NCBI GenBank assembly: GCA_028571685.1
Contig: CM053141.1
Span: forward strand, 57,162,333 to 57,226,332
From: Heterohyrax brucei
Taxonomy: Eukaryota > Chordata > Mammalia > Hyracoidea > Procaviidae
Reading direction: 5' to 3'
Length of the DNA: 64,000 nt
Shown: positions 50,818 to 63,006 of the stretch, piece after piece
Position numbering within the stretch: the stretch's first letter is position 1
Layout of the letters: the number at the start of each line of letters is the position of its first letter
The notes under the pieces: model-generated
What the model saw: only the letters and a program-made list of their open reading frames with translations
Told to the model about the DNA's origin: nothing
Databases searched by the model: none
Made by a program: the position numbers and the translations under genes

Positions 50818-50975
50818 GCCCTGGTGGCATAGTGGTTAACTGCTGCAACCGCTAACCAAAAGGTCAGCAGTTTGAATCTACCAAGTGCTCCTTGGAAACT
50901 CTGTGAGACAGCTTTATTCTGTCCTGTAGAGTCACTATGAGTTGGAATTGACTTGACGGTAATGGGTTTGGGTTT
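50818..50975 (+). mobile_element. AfroSINE
   Basis: Near-consensus copy from aagccctggtggcatagtgg to ggtaatgggtttggg. Confidence 0.9.
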
Positions 50976-51345
50976 AGACTAAACATCTAATGTGGATGAA
51001 TCCAACTCATTTTGCTTAAGTCCCTACTCCTTTCTCAGTTATAAGGACAGTAGCAGCAGTTCTTCAGCTACAAACTAAATTAGAACAAGATTTCAGAGTA
51101 GCTTCCAGTATGGTTAAGGGTCTCCATGCCTTTCATAAGAACCCTTAAATTTACTTGGGCTGGAGGCCCAGTGGATTAAGCTATATCTTCTCATTTTTTT
51201 GTGCTCCTGCTACCTCCTCAAAATACTACATGTTATCAGCTTCACCTGAATGACAAACAAGAAATGAGCAATTGACAGAGCTGACAAACAGCTAAAATGG
51301 GAACTAGGAAAAAAAGGGCTAGGCTTTCCAGGCTCTGAGTAAACC

Positions 51346-51740
51346 TGTTACTCTCTGCCCCGACCCGCGGGACAAATCAACGAAGGGACGAGGGGAAGCC
51401 TGTGAAAGTAAAGCAGGGAGGGCGGAAAAATGGAGGCAAGACAAGATTCTGATCAAGCCTCAGTTTTATTATTAAAATGAGGTATATTTATAGCAGCGGG
51501 AATATAGGGAGGGATCAAGTGACGTAGGGATGGAGTGACATTTGGAGTGAGGTAGTTGTCGGCTGGGGATTGGATATACATAGGACTAAGGCAGTGACAT
51601 CAGGCAGGAAGTTTTTCGCGCGCGCGGGCCTTTTGAATTTCGCGGGCGCGGGCTTTTTCAAACTTGGCGCCCGCGGGCTTTTTCAGCCCTACAAGCTTCC
51701 TGTATGTCGGGGCCTGGGGGCTCTCCCATGGCTCCCGACA
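51346..51740 (-). mobile_element. Solo retroviral LTR, CpG-rich
   Basis: On the minus strand it runs TG...CA over 395 bp, with a TATA-like box (tataaatata at about 51486-51495) and a polyadenylation signal (aataaaac, about 51469-51476). The U3 part contains a G+C-rich, CpG-dense block (51618-51690) made of repeated gcgcgggcttttt-like units. Class is uncertain, gamma- or beta-retrovirus-like rather than MaLR. Retained CpGs suggest a fairly recent fossil. No internal genes remain. Confidence 0.7.
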
Positions 51741-52176
51741 ACTCTCAGCCACTATGTCTGTCATTTACAGTTCAACATCAACTAAATGCAAAAGGAATTT
51801 GTTTATTCCTACTTAAAAAGTGGAGATTGCACCAAATCTCTGCAGTCCTTTCAGCTTGGCATGTAAGGCTCAAATTTTAAACACTGGAAAGTTTGTCTAC
51901 AAGCAATGTGGGTGAATAAGCCCAGAAGTTGGCCTCACCCCTGTCCAGCTCTGTGCTAACAAAACACTGGAGGTACAGCTTGCGATAGGTCTGTCTCAGG
52001 CTCAGGCTGACCGCAGAACGCAGGCTGTCTCCTGACAAACTCAGGTATCCAAATAGATCTGAGAGCACGAGTGGCACAGAACAAGATCCCTAGAGGGGCC
52101 CCATGCTTTCACAAGTGTCCCCTAAGGGATATGTTATAAATTGAATCATGCACCCCCCAAAACATGTATCGGAATT

Positions 52177-52753
52177 TGGTTCTAGTTGTCTAGTGCTGCC
52201 ATAACAAAAATATAAGTGGATGACTGTAAAAAGAGAGATTTTATACTGTCACAAGTCAAAATTCAAGGTGTCAGCTCCAAGGGACCCTGGGTCCTCTCCA
52301 AAGGACATGTCCTGCTCCCGGCATTGTTTCTGGATGGTATGAGTTCCCCAACTCTGTCTGCTTGTTTCCCTTTCTTTTATATCCCAAAGATTTTCTCAAG
52401 GCTCGCTACAGTCTTACACATTGAGTCCTACCCCAGCAATGCAAAACCAAATAAAAAAACCAAACCTGCTGCCATCAAGTAGATTCCAACTCATAGCAAC
52501 CCTATAGGTCAGAGTAGAACTGTCCCACGGAGTTTCCAAGGAACATCTGGTGGATTTGAACTGCTGATTTTTTGGTTGGCAGACATAGCACTTAACCACT
52601 AAGCCACCAACAAAACTGCTGCCCACCCTCCCTTGTTAGTATCATAGAGGCAGGGTTTACAGCATATAGGAACACCACACAATACCAGGAATCATGGCCT
52701 AGCCAAATTGCTACACACACATTTTTAGGGGGGACACAATTCAATCTATGACA
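52177..52753 (-). mobile_element. Solo MaLR-type LTR carrying an AfroSINE
   Basis: Reversed LTR ending in acacaattcaatctatgaca. The SINE at 52448-52612 splits it. Short aatt repeats at both ends fit a decayed duplication. Confidence 0.65.
52448..52612 (-). mobile_element. AfroSINE inside an LTR
   Basis: Starts aataaaaaaaccaaacctgctgcc, ends taagccaccaac; the third layer of a nested set. Confidence 0.88.
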
Positions 52754-52867
52754 AATTCTAATCTCTAAATTTGTGGATGTAATCTAATCTAGTGTAACAT
52801 AATCACTTTCCATCATATATTGTAATATAATCAATTAATTGTGATTATACCAGTGTAGGCTAAATTG

Positions 52868-53040
52868 GGAGCTCTGGTGGGCCAGTGGTTAAGACCTTGG
52901 CTGCTAACCAAAATGTGGGCAATTAAATCTACCAGCTCTTCCTTGGAAACCACATGGGGCAGTTTTGCTCTGTCCTGTAGAGTTCCTGTGAGTTGGAACG
53001 TACTCAACAGCACTGGGTTGGTTTGTTTTATTTTGTTTTG
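52868..53040 (+). mobile_element. AfroSINE
   Basis: Head gggagctctggtgggccagtgg; tail followed by a TTTTG-rich run. Confidence 0.85.
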
Positions 53041-53044
53041 TTTT

Positions 53045-53192
53045 AGGGTGAAATGACACAGTGACTACAACAATGATCTCAAACGTTGCAAGGACTGTAA
53101 GGATGACACAACAGTGGGCACTTTTTTGTTCTATTGTGTAGAATATGGCCATGATTTGAAGCCAACACAACAGCCCCTAACAACAACAGGGC
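53045..53192 (+). mobile_element. RTE LINE 3' end
   Basis: aaatgacacagtgactacaac and cagcccctaacaacaacag. Directly follows the AfroSINE tail, which is built from the same sequence. Confidence 0.65.
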
Positions 53193-53218
53193 AGATCCTA
53201 AACCTAATCACTTTTGAA

Positions 53219-53362
53219 ACAAAAAAACCAAACCCATCACCACTGAGTCATTTCTGACTCATAGGGACCCTACAGGACAGAGTAGAACTGCCCCATAGTG
53301 TTTCCAAGGTGTCTTCAAAGTGCTGACATTTTGGTTAGCAGAAGTAGCACTTAACCACTCAA
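53219..53362 (-). mobile_element. AfroSINE
   Basis: Starts aacaaaaaaaccaaacccatcacc; head end is truncated. Confidence 0.82.
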
Positions 53363-53394
53363 GTATTATCTCATTGACATAACAGCTGATTAAG

Positions 53395-53605
53395 AATACA
53401 GTGTTGGCACCAAAAAGACCTGGGTATAAATCCCAGCTGAGATACTTCATTAATATACGACCCAAAGCAAATCATTCAGTTGTCCCAACTTCAGTCTCCT
53501 TATTAGTAAAATGAAGATAGTAACGCTGATCCCATAGGTGTGTTGTGTGGTTTAGTGATCTTGTAAAGGCTGAGCTCTGAGCAGAGGGCCTGACTCATGC
53601 TAAGA
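53395..53605 (-). mobile_element. MIR relic
   Basis: gacctgggtataaatcccagctg and cttcagtctccttattagtaaaatgaagatag. Confidence 0.6.
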
Positions 53606-53757
53606 CCCCACCGAGTGTTACTGTTATACCTGGGAGCCCAGCCAGGCCATTGAGCTTCTCTGGCCAGACTCTGAAAATCCCTGTCCAGACACACACTCCT
53701 GAGAATGCATTATGTCTTTCCTTTAGGGTAGAAGATAGCTTTATTCACCTTCTGTAA

Positions 53758-53927
53758 CAACAACAACAAAAATCCATTGCCGTTGAGTCAATTTGGACTC
53801 ACAGTGACCCTATAGGACAGAACAGAATTTCCCCATAGAGTTTCTAAAGACTACTTGGTGAACTTGAACGTCCAGCCTTTTGGTCATTAACTGTAACAAT
53901 TACCCACTGTACCACCAGGGTTTCCTC
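53758..53927 (-). mobile_element. AfroSINE
   Basis: Begins with an acaacaacaa run, ends gtaccaccagggtttcc. Confidence 0.85.
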
Positions 53928-54049
53928 TCCTTCCATAGACTTAGCTATATACACTGTGGAAGGCTTTTCAGGTTATCCATGTTGATAGTCTCCAGCATCC
54001 TGCAACTTCCCACAGTAGTATTCGCTTTACTGGAGCTAAAGGACCCTAG

Positions 54050-54200
54050 ATCAGACAGTTGAAATCACAGCTCTGCCCCTACATATGTGACAAGTCACAT
54101 CCCCTGTATCAGCTTCAGTTTCCTGCCCTATAAAATGAAACAGTTGCATTAAAGGACCTGTAAACTCCCTTCAGGCTCAAAGTTTTACGATTCTAACTTG
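54050..54200 (-). mobile_element. MIR relic
   Basis: gcttcagtttcctgccctataaaatgaaacag, a drifted MIR core. Confidence 0.5.
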
Positions 54201-56040
54201 TCATCATTGGCATCAAGGCAGCTCTTCTATTTAAATGGGCCCCTTTTAATTAACTCAAAGAGAAATTTGAAGTGTTTTCATTTCTTCACTCCAGCCAAGG
54301 TAGTGATTCCCTAATAAACTTGACACTTTTAATTCAGGAAAATTATTCAAAGTGTCAAAAAGAGACTAGGAATTATCTGCCTGTAAGCTACTTGCTGTTC
54401 TGTAAATTGGTTTTCATTTTTCACTTAAATGCTTCACAGACTAAATGAGGTCTCCAGCCAATTTCTGTGGCTGATTATTAAAACAGTTCTAGAATAATGA
54501 GAAATCAAGATGCTCAGTTGTCAAAGAAAGCCCTGTGAAAATATGGAGTGTTAAGACTGTTTCTTTTTAATGATGATTTTCACAGTCTGGTCATGAAGTC
54601 CACCCCCACACAGGTCACACTGAAATCATTTTGATTGGCACTGTCTTGCTATGCCTCCACAACAGGAATTACTCTATTTAGGTAGTGGCTTGAACACTAC
54701 TCGTTCCAAAATGAATATACAGAGAGTAGAGAACAGAGGTGGAGATTCACTTGAGAAATACTGATTGAGACTTTTCCAAATGAAAAAAAGACACACAAAG
54801 GCAGTCATGGTACACACAGAGAGATGAATTAGAAGGCCTGCTTTTCAAGTGATCACAATCTAAAGAGGAGTCTGAGACACGTGCAAGAGTTAACTCCAGC
54901 AATGGGCTCCAGCATAGGGGTACTTGTGAGCACGGTACAGGACTGGGCTAAGTTTTCTCCTATTGTACGTAAGGTTGCTTTGTCAGAGCAGACACAACAG
55001 TAAGTGACAACCACAAGTTTAGTATAATAATAATCTCAACCCTTCAACCTTTGAATCCATAACTCTCTCTGGAACTTCCTAACCCATGTACCTTCGATGA
55101 TGTAACTAACTTGAGTAGCCTCATTTGATTTACATAATTTCTCATCTTCTGATATCATCTGATTGCATCAGGCTTGATCCCTGGTATTAGGGGCACGACA
55201 CTGGGGGGTAAGAGTGTCAAAGTGGATTCTTTCTTGAAACTTTCAACCAAGAGGTATAAAGCATGTCATGATTTGTTGGCTGTCACAATCGCATATAAAT
55301 GGAGGCTTAATAAGCCAAAAACCCATGAGGAACTGGGACATAAGTCAGCAGAAGAAGGTACCTGTCTCTGTCTCAGTCTTTGCAGAAAAGAAGTTTGTTC
55401 CAAGCCACAGAGGAAAGCTGATTTATAATATTTGTTCAGAAGCAAAAGCAGTAACAGCTTGCTGGCTTTCTGGTTCTCATAAAACCCAGATATATTTCCT
55501 GAATCTGGTTTCCATGAGAGTCCTCTGTGTTCTTTGGGTAAGTCCACAGTTTACTCGGGCTAATATACAACTCTAGCTTAGTAAATTCAGCTGTACACAA
55601 ACATAACTTTCTACATTTTTCTAAAATTCAACTTGATGTCTGTTTTGAGCCCCCAACCTGTATAGATGTAAAAACTGTGTGTCTCAGTCAGCTAAGGGTT
55701 TCTCTCCAGGGTCTACCTACCCACTATAAGTTATGCTGAAGTTCCAGGAGACTTACACAGCACTGAGACATCAGGAATGACTAAGAGAAAGGGGATAGCA
55801 TCTGTCTGCTCCGTGACGTTCTCTTGGAGACATTTATCACCCCACGTGGCCTTTTTGTGTTGGTCCATGTGGGCTGCATGAGACAGTCTATCTGAATGGC
55901 CCTTCAATTATCAGCAACCTTTTCTGCTTCTTCCAAGCCATCTTCCCTGATCTCAGACCAGTTCTGGTACTAAAGATCTGTGAGATCGTATATGACGCAC
56001 CACAAAGACATTTTCTTTCCTACTATCTTGCCTTCCTCCT
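54201..56040. other. Intergenic stretch, mostly unrecognised
   Basis: Apart from a short RTE tail at 54886-55015 no family or gene was recognised. It is one of the least repeat-rich stretches upstream of the gene. Confidence 0.4.
54886..55015 (+). mobile_element. RTE LINE 3' end fragment
   Basis: aatgggctccagcataggggtacttgtgagcacggtacagga and gacacaacagtaagtgacaac follow the RTE tail. Confidence 0.55.
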
Positions 56041-56455
56041 GGTGTTGTTATTTTCAAGTACCATCCAGTCATTCCCAACTCATAACAACCCTATGCACAA
56101 CAGCATGAAGCGCTGTCTGCACCATCCCCACAATCACTACTCTGCTTACGAATAATATTGCACCTTCCGTGCTTATCCATCACATTGAGGTTCTTCCTCT
56201 TTCTTGCTGACCCTTGACTTGACCAAAATGGTGCCCTACTACGGGGACTGATCCTCCCTGACAATCGTGTGGTGAAGTGTGTGAGACACTCTCACCATCC
56301 TTGATTCTAAGGAGCACTCTGCTTGTACTTCTTCCGAGACAGACTTGTTTGTTCTTTTGGCAGTCCATGATAATATTCGGTATTCTTTTCCAGCACCATA
56401 ATTCAAAGCCTTCAGTTCTTCTTTGGTCTTCCTTATTCCTCATCCAGCTTTCTTT
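56041..56455 (-). mobile_element. RTE (BovB-clade) LINE fragment
   Basis: Minus-strand frame 56443-56180 reads TEGFELWCWKRIPNI and WTxxKNK-type motifs, the same RTE ORF2 C-terminus as at 3.7-4.1 kb. Abuts an L1 tail at 56456. Confidence 0.75.
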
Positions 56456-59400
56456 TTTTCAATCTTCATTGTATTTTAAAAGCAAACTTACAATTCCTGT
56501 CCGGTTCTCATACCATGACTTACACACATTTTGCCATGTGACCCTAGCTTCTCTCCTCATAGTGACAGCACCTTTTTGTCTTCCTCCTCATGTGTCTGCT
56601 GAATCTGCTCCTGTCTGCATCTTCTTGTCTTGCCTCCAAATAGGAGTGTCCCAGTTAGTTTCATGTATCTATCCAAGCCAAGAAGCCTGCTCTTCACTAG
56701 TATCATTTTATGTCTTATATAGCAATTCAATCTTGGTCTGAAGAGTTGGCTTCTGGAATGGCTCCAGTTCTAGGCTTACAGAGAGTCCCAGGGCCATGTC
56801 TTCTAGGGACCCCGCAGTCTGTCATACTAAAAACTCTAGTCCTTTTACTAGAGTTCATGTTCTGCACCCCAGATTTCCCCCACTCCGTCGATGACTCTTT
56901 GTTGAGTTCCCTGTAAGGCTGTCTTTGGTGATAGCTGGGGACCATCTAGTTTTTCCAGTCTCATATTGATGTAGTCTCTGGTATATGTGGCCCTGTCTGT
57001 CTCATGCTGTCACTCTTCTTGAGTTGATACTCTTCTTTCTCCTTTGCTCCAGGTGTGTTGAGACCAACTGATGCTTCTTAGATGGTCACTTGCTAGCTTT
57101 TAAGACCCCACACACCACTCACCAAGGGGGTGATGCAGAACGTGTTAATAAACTTTATTATGTTGATTGACCTCAGTGTCCCCTGAAACCATGGTCCTTA
57201 GACCCCCAATCCTGCTATTCTATTCCTTAAAGTATATGGTTTTATTTAGCATACTTCTAAGCTTTTGGTTTAGTCCATTTGTGCTGACTTCTCCTGTACT
57301 GTGTATTGTTTCCTTTCACCTAAAACAATTCTTGCCAATTATCTAATTAGTGATACCCCTGTTTCCCACACCTGCCTCGTAAAAATGAAAGAATATTTTC
57401 TTTTGTGTTTAAACCTGTTCTTGAATTCTTACAGTAGTGATCTCATACATTTGTCCTTTTGTAGTTGACTAATTTCAGTCAGCCTTCCAGATTTCTCACT
57501 TTATGAGATGTTTCCCAAATTCATTGTTGTTCTTTATCATTGCATAATATTCCATTGTGTGAATACACCGTGGTTTGTGTATCCACTTTTCTGTTGATGG
57601 GCGTCTAGGTTGATTACTATATTTTAGCTGTTGTGGATAGTGCTGTGATGAACATGGATGTGTATATATGTATTTGTCTAGCAGCTCTTATTTCTCTGTG
57701 ACATATTCTAAGAAGTGGAATTGCTGGATTGTACAGTATTTATATTTCTTGCTTTTTAAAGAAAGTGCCTAATCGATTTCCAAAGTGGTTGTACCATTTT
57801 ACAATCCCGCCAGCAGTGCATAAGTGTTCTAATCTCTCCACATCTTCTCCAACATTTGTTATTTTGTGGTTTGGGGATTGGCAATCTTGTTGGGGTGAAA
57901 TGGTATCTCACTGTAGTTTTAATTTGCATTTCTCCAGTGGCTAGTGATCGGAAGTACCTGTTCATATCCTATGCCCATTTTTATTTGGATTATTTGTCTT
58001 TTTTGTTGTTGAGGTTTTGCGGTATCTTGTGGATTGTAGAGATTAGATGCTAATCAAATTTGTCTTAGTCATAATTGTTTCTCAGTCTGTAGGTCACTTT
58101 TGTATTCTTTTGGTAAAGTCTTTGGGTGAGCATAGATGTTTGATTTTGGGGAGTTGTCAGTTATCTATTTTCTCTCTGTTGTTTGTGAACTGTTTGTAAT
58201 ATTTTGTATTCTATTTATGCCTTGTATCAGGCACAAACCAGCATTGTCTCTATTGTTTCTTCCATAATCTTTATCATTTTAGACTGTGTATTTAGGTCTT
58301 TGTTCAATTTTGAGTTTGTTTTTTGTTCTTGGAAAAATAGGGGTCTTGTTTCAATTTGTGCAGATGTATATCCAGTTATGCCAACACTATCTTTTCCCAA
58401 ATTTACAGGATGCAGGGTTTTGTCAAATATCAGCTGCTCATTGATGGATTTTATGTCTGGATTCTCAATTCTGTTCCATTGGTCTATGTATCTGTTCTTA
58501 TACTGGTACTAACATGTTTTGACTACTGTGGCAGTATAATAGTTTATAAAGTCAGGTGGTGTTCTTCTTCTGTACTGTTTTACTTATCTGGGCTTTTTCC
58601 TTTTCCATATGAAGTTGCTAATTTGTTTCTTCATCTCATTAAAAAATGCTATTGGAATTTGGAACAAGATTGCCTTGTATCTGTGTTCTGAAATACCTTT
58701 ACTAATACAAGTTTTAACTCTTTGCTGATAGTTTGCTAGAAGCAAACAGTGAAGCCATCTGAGCCAGGGTTCTTTTCCGTTGGCCACTGTTTAATTAAAT
58801 TTTCAGTCTCTTGTTACGGGTCTATTTAGTTTTCCAACATTTGTTTGTGTTAGTTTAGGTAGACAATGTGTTTCTAGACATTTATCCATTCCCTCTAGGT
58901 TTTCAAATTTATTAGAGTACAGTTTTTCCTAGTATTCTGTTATGATTTATTTTTTTAATTTCATTTGGATCTACTGTGCTATCACCCATCTTATTTCTTA
59001 TTTGGGTTATTTGCTTCTTCTCCTGTCTGACTTTTGTAAGTTCTGCCAATGGTTTATCAATTTTGTTGATCTATTCATAGAACCAGCTTTTGATCTTATT
59101 AACTCTTTCAGTCATTTTTCTATGCCCTAATTCATTTAGTTATGCTCTAACTTTCATTATTTGCTTTCTTCTAATGCTCCAGGAGTTCTTTTGTGACTTT
59201 CTACTTGTTCCGGTTCTAGGGTTAATGCTTTGATTTGGCCCCTTTATTCCTTCTGGATGTGTGTGTCTATTGAACAAATTGACATCTGAGCATTGCTTTT
59301 GTTGTGTTCCAAAGGTTCTTGTAGGATGTGTGTTTTAGTCAGCTACTGCTGCTCTAACAGAAATACTACAGAGTGGATAGCTTTAACAAAGGAAAGATTA

Positions 59401-60552
59401 TTCTTACACTGTCTGGTAGGCTACAAGTCCGAATTCAGGATGTCTGCTTCGGAGGAAGGCTTTCCCCCTTGTTGGCTTTGGAGGAAGGTCCCATATTGCA
59501 TCAGTCTTTGTCCAGGGATCATCTTGGCACAGAAACCTCGGGTCTCAAAGACACGCTCCTCTCCTGGTGCTGCTGTCTTGATGGTGTGAGGCCCCCAATT
59601 CTGTCTGCTTCCCTCTCCTTTCAAGAATTAAGGGTGGGGCAATCCATACTCCAGGGAAACTCCCTTTACAGTAAAGCAGGGAGGTAATCCTATGAAGGGA
59701 TTTACAGTCCCACCCTAATGCTTTAGCATACAGCAGAGGAAAATCACAAAACAGAGGACAATCCCAAAATATTGAGAATCATGGTCCAGCCACATGGCTA
59801 CACATGTTTTAGGTGGGACACAATTCAATCCATGACAATGTGCTTTCATTCTCATTTGTTTCTGTGAATGTCTTTATTCTGTCCTTGATTTCTTCTACAA
59901 CCCAGTAGTTTGTGAGCAAGGTGGTGTTCAGTTTCCATGTGTTTGATTTTTTTTCCTTTGCTTTTTCTGTTATTGATTTCTACCTTTACACTTTATGGTC
60001 TGGAAAGTTGCTTTGCAATATTTTGATACTTTGGATTCTGTTAAGGCATACTTTATGGCCGAATAAGTGGTTTGTTCAGAGAATAGATCTGTGTGTTTTG
60101 GAAAAGAATGTTCATTTGACTGATGTTAGGTGGAGTGCTCTGTATATGTCTGTGAAGTCAAGTTGATTGATTATGGCATTTATATCTCATACGTTTTTGT
60201 TGAGCTTCTTTCTGGGTGATCTGTCCTTCAGTGAAAGGTATGTTGATGTCTCCTACTATTATTGTGGAGCTGTCTATTTCTGTTAGAATTTGTTTGACGT
60301 ACTCTGTAAATATATACAGAGCCCTATCATTGCCTTCTTAAATATTCAATATTGTAGGTCCTTCAGATGTGTTGTTCTTTTAATCGTTATACAGAATCCT
60401 TCCTTGGCAATATGGTGGATTTTAATGTAAAATGTATTCTATCAGAAATTAGTATTGCCACTCCTGCTCTTTTTTGAATGTTCTTTGCTTGGTATATTTT
60501 TTCTGTCCTTTGAATTTTAGTTTGTGTCTTTAAGTCTAAGATCTGTCTCCTG
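56456..60552 (-). mobile_element. L1 LINE, about 3.6 kb of 3' UTR and ORF2, interrupted by an LTR
   Basis: Reversed L1. 3' UTR spans about 56456-57480. ORF2 C-terminus at 57965-57756 reads GEMQIKTTVRYHFTP, NNKCWRRCGE and [16 protein letters not shown], the L1 cysteine motif region. At 58787-58584 IAFFNEMKKQISNFIWKRKKP is the known ORF2 stretch before it. The frames are broken into short pieces, so this LINE is inactive, and ORF1 and the 5' UTR are missing. A solo LTR (59331-59837) is inserted in ORF2. Confidence 0.9.
59331..59837 (-). mobile_element. Solo MaLR-type LTR inside L1
   Basis: Exact ends from the duplication ATGTG at 59326-59330 and 59838-59842. Same family as the LTRs of 60572-62544. 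Confidence 0.9.
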
Positions 60553-60571
60553 TGTTGTTGTTGTTAGGTGT

Positions 60572-62544
60572 TGTTTTAGTCAGCTAGGCTGCTCTAACAG
60601 AAATACCACAGAGTGGATGGCTTTAACAAAGAAAGATTTATTCTTACACAGTCCGGTAGGTTGCAAGTCCATATTCAGGGTGTCCGCTCCAGGGAAAGAC
60701 TTTCCCCTTGTCGGCTCTGGAGGAAAGTCTGATATTGCATCAGTCTTTGTCCAGGGAGTGTCCTGACGCAAGAACCTGTGGTCTGAAGGACGCGCTCTGC
60801 TCCCGGTGCTGCTTGCTTGATGGTAGTGAAGTTCTCAAATTGTCCTTTGTTTCTTTTTCCTTTTATTCCTTGCAAGCTAAAAGCATTAAGGGTGGGGCAA
60901 GCCATACTCCAGGGAAACGCCCCCTACAGCAGGAATTTACAGCCCCACCCTAATCCTTTAACTTACAGGTTAGCAAACCCACACAATGGAGGACAGTCCC
61001 AAGGTACTGGGAACCATATCCCAGCCACGTGGCTACACACATTTTTGGGGGGACACAATTACAACCATGACATCCCACCCTTTGACAACCCAAAAATCAC
61101 ATCACAAAAACATTTAACACATTCATCTCACCATAGCAAAATTATGTCCATCCATATAACAGAAGTCTTAAATCAGTTCCAAGTCCAAAATACAAAAACT
61201 CTTCTACATCTGTGAATCTTAGAAGGCATTAACAAGCAACAGGCAAGTCAACAGAACACATTACATTAGCCCTCAAAGCTTTGGAAATACTCTTACTTTT
61301 TCTGAGACATTCTACACAACAGCAATGCTCTCCAGACTCTAGGTATTGGCCACACTCTCTGGTTTCTGAGTGGAGACCTCCAGCCCCATGCTACAACTCT
61401 GCCTTCAAGGCCCACTTGGACAGAAACTCTGTCCCATCGGCTTTAGGAGCACCCTAAGCCCAACTGAGTGGCAATTCCACCCTTACGAGCACAGCATGTC
61501 ATGGTTCCACCCTTTCAAACCTCTGAGGTCATGGCCATACCTCTTGAGACTGAGGCAGCTCAGCTTCTCATGCTATTTGTCTCTTCAGCTTCAGCTTCCT
61601 ATGGCCGCATGGCCCGGGCCTCAGGCCCACATCTGCCCTGCCGGGCAAGTGTTCCAAAGCTCTGTAGCTCCACTAGTTTAAGTGCCCGGAGGCATCCCAC
61701 TCTTGCTGGAAAGCGTCCTGCCCAAAGGCACTCCTGCCCAAAGGCACTCAACTCTTTCACTCCGTGGGTCAGCAAGGCCAGCTCCACCAATTCAAGTGCC
61801 CAGAGGCACCCTGTTCCGTGAGGAAACCTCTGCGCAGGCACTGACCTCTCTTGATCCACGGGTTGGCTCAGCGCTGCCTCTGGTTCTGCTGCTGCTGCTG
61901 CCACTGCTGCCGGTCCTCTGTTGTTTCTAACCATCTGCGCCTTCTTCGTTCCTTCTGAATCTTCTATCCATTCGCAGTTTCAAAGTGGCTTCCACATTTT
62001 AGGCATTTGCTAGAGCAGCACCCCACTCCTGGTACTGATTCTGTTTTAGTCAGCTAGGCTGTTCTAACAGAAATACCACAGAGTGGATGGCTTTAACAAA
62101 GAAAGATTTATTCTTACACACTGCGGTAGGTTGCAAGTCCATATTCAAGGTGTCCACTCCAGGGAAAGACTTTCCCCTTGTCAGCTCTGGAGGAAAGTCC
62201 GGTATTGCATCAGTCTTTGTCCAGGGAGCGTCCTGACGCAAGAACCTCTGGTCTGAAGGACGCGCTGTGCTCCCAGTGCTGCTTGCTTGATGGTAGCGAG
62301 GTTCTCAAATTGTCCTTTGTTTCTTTTTCCTTTTATTCCTTGCAAGCTAAAAGCATTAAGGGTGGGGCAAGCCATACTCCAGGGAAACTCCCCCCTACAG
62401 CAGGAATTTACAGCCCCACCCTAATCCTTTAACATACAGGTTAGCAAACCCACACAATGGAGGACAGTCCCAAGATACTGGGAACCATATCCCAGCCACG
62501 TGGCTACACACATTTTTGGGGGGGACACAATTCCAACCGTGACA
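60572..62544 (-). mobile_element. MaLR-type LTR element, LTR-internal-LTR, younger copy
   Basis: LTRs 60572-61072 and 62042-62544, with an internal part of 969 bp homologous to that at 12984-13958. Host duplication GGTGT at 60567-60571 and 62545-62549. LTRs differ by roughly 4 percent by eye, about half the difference in the 12.5-kb copy. No gag or pol frame; structurally complete and non-coding. It sits in an RTE copy, whose 19-bp start lies at 60553-60571. Confidence 0.88.
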
Positions 62545-62893
62545 GGTGTCATTGAGTCAGTTCCAACTCAGCAACCTTATGCACAACAGAATGAAACACT
62601 GCCCAGTCTTGCACCATGTCCACAATTGTTTTCATGCTTAAGCCCATCATTGCAGCCCCTGTGTGAATCCATATCATTGAGGATCTTCCTTTTTCTCATT
62701 GATACTCTGCTCTACCAAGCACGATGTCCTCCTCCAGGGACAGATCCCTCCTGAAAACATGTCCAAAGTATGTAAGATGCAGTCTAGCTATCTCTGCTTC
62801 CAAGGAGCCTTCTGGTTTTACTTCATCCAGAGCAAATTTGTTTGTTCCTTTAGCAGTCCACGGTACATTAAATATTCTTCTCCAGCACCATAA
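62545..62893 (-). mobile_element. RTE (BovB-clade) LINE fragment, split by the LTR element
   Basis: Continues the ttgttgttgttaggtgt start left of the LTR element. Minus frame 62908-62696 reads AFWLWCWRRIFNVPWTAKG and LHLTYFGHVFRR, RTE ORF2 C-terminus. Confidence 0.8.
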
Positions 62894-63006
62894 CCAAAAG
62901 GCTGGCAATTCAAAGCCACCAGGTGCTCCCTAGAAGTACTATGGGGCAGTTCTACCCTGTCTTATTGGTAGCTGTGAGTCAGAATTGACTTGAAAGCAAT
63001 GGGTAT
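62894..63006 (+). mobile_element. 5'-truncated AfroSINE fused to the RTE fragment
   Basis: Starts in mid-SINE (accaaaaggctggcaattc) exactly where RTE homology stops. Confidence 0.75.

Larger units (their letters stand above)
52129..52850 (+). mobile_element. MaLR-type LTR fragment split by another LTR
   Basis: Left piece 52129-52176 starts like these LTRs (tgttataaattgaatcatgc); the right piece resumes at about 52754 (taatctctaaatttgtggatg). Confidence 0.45.
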
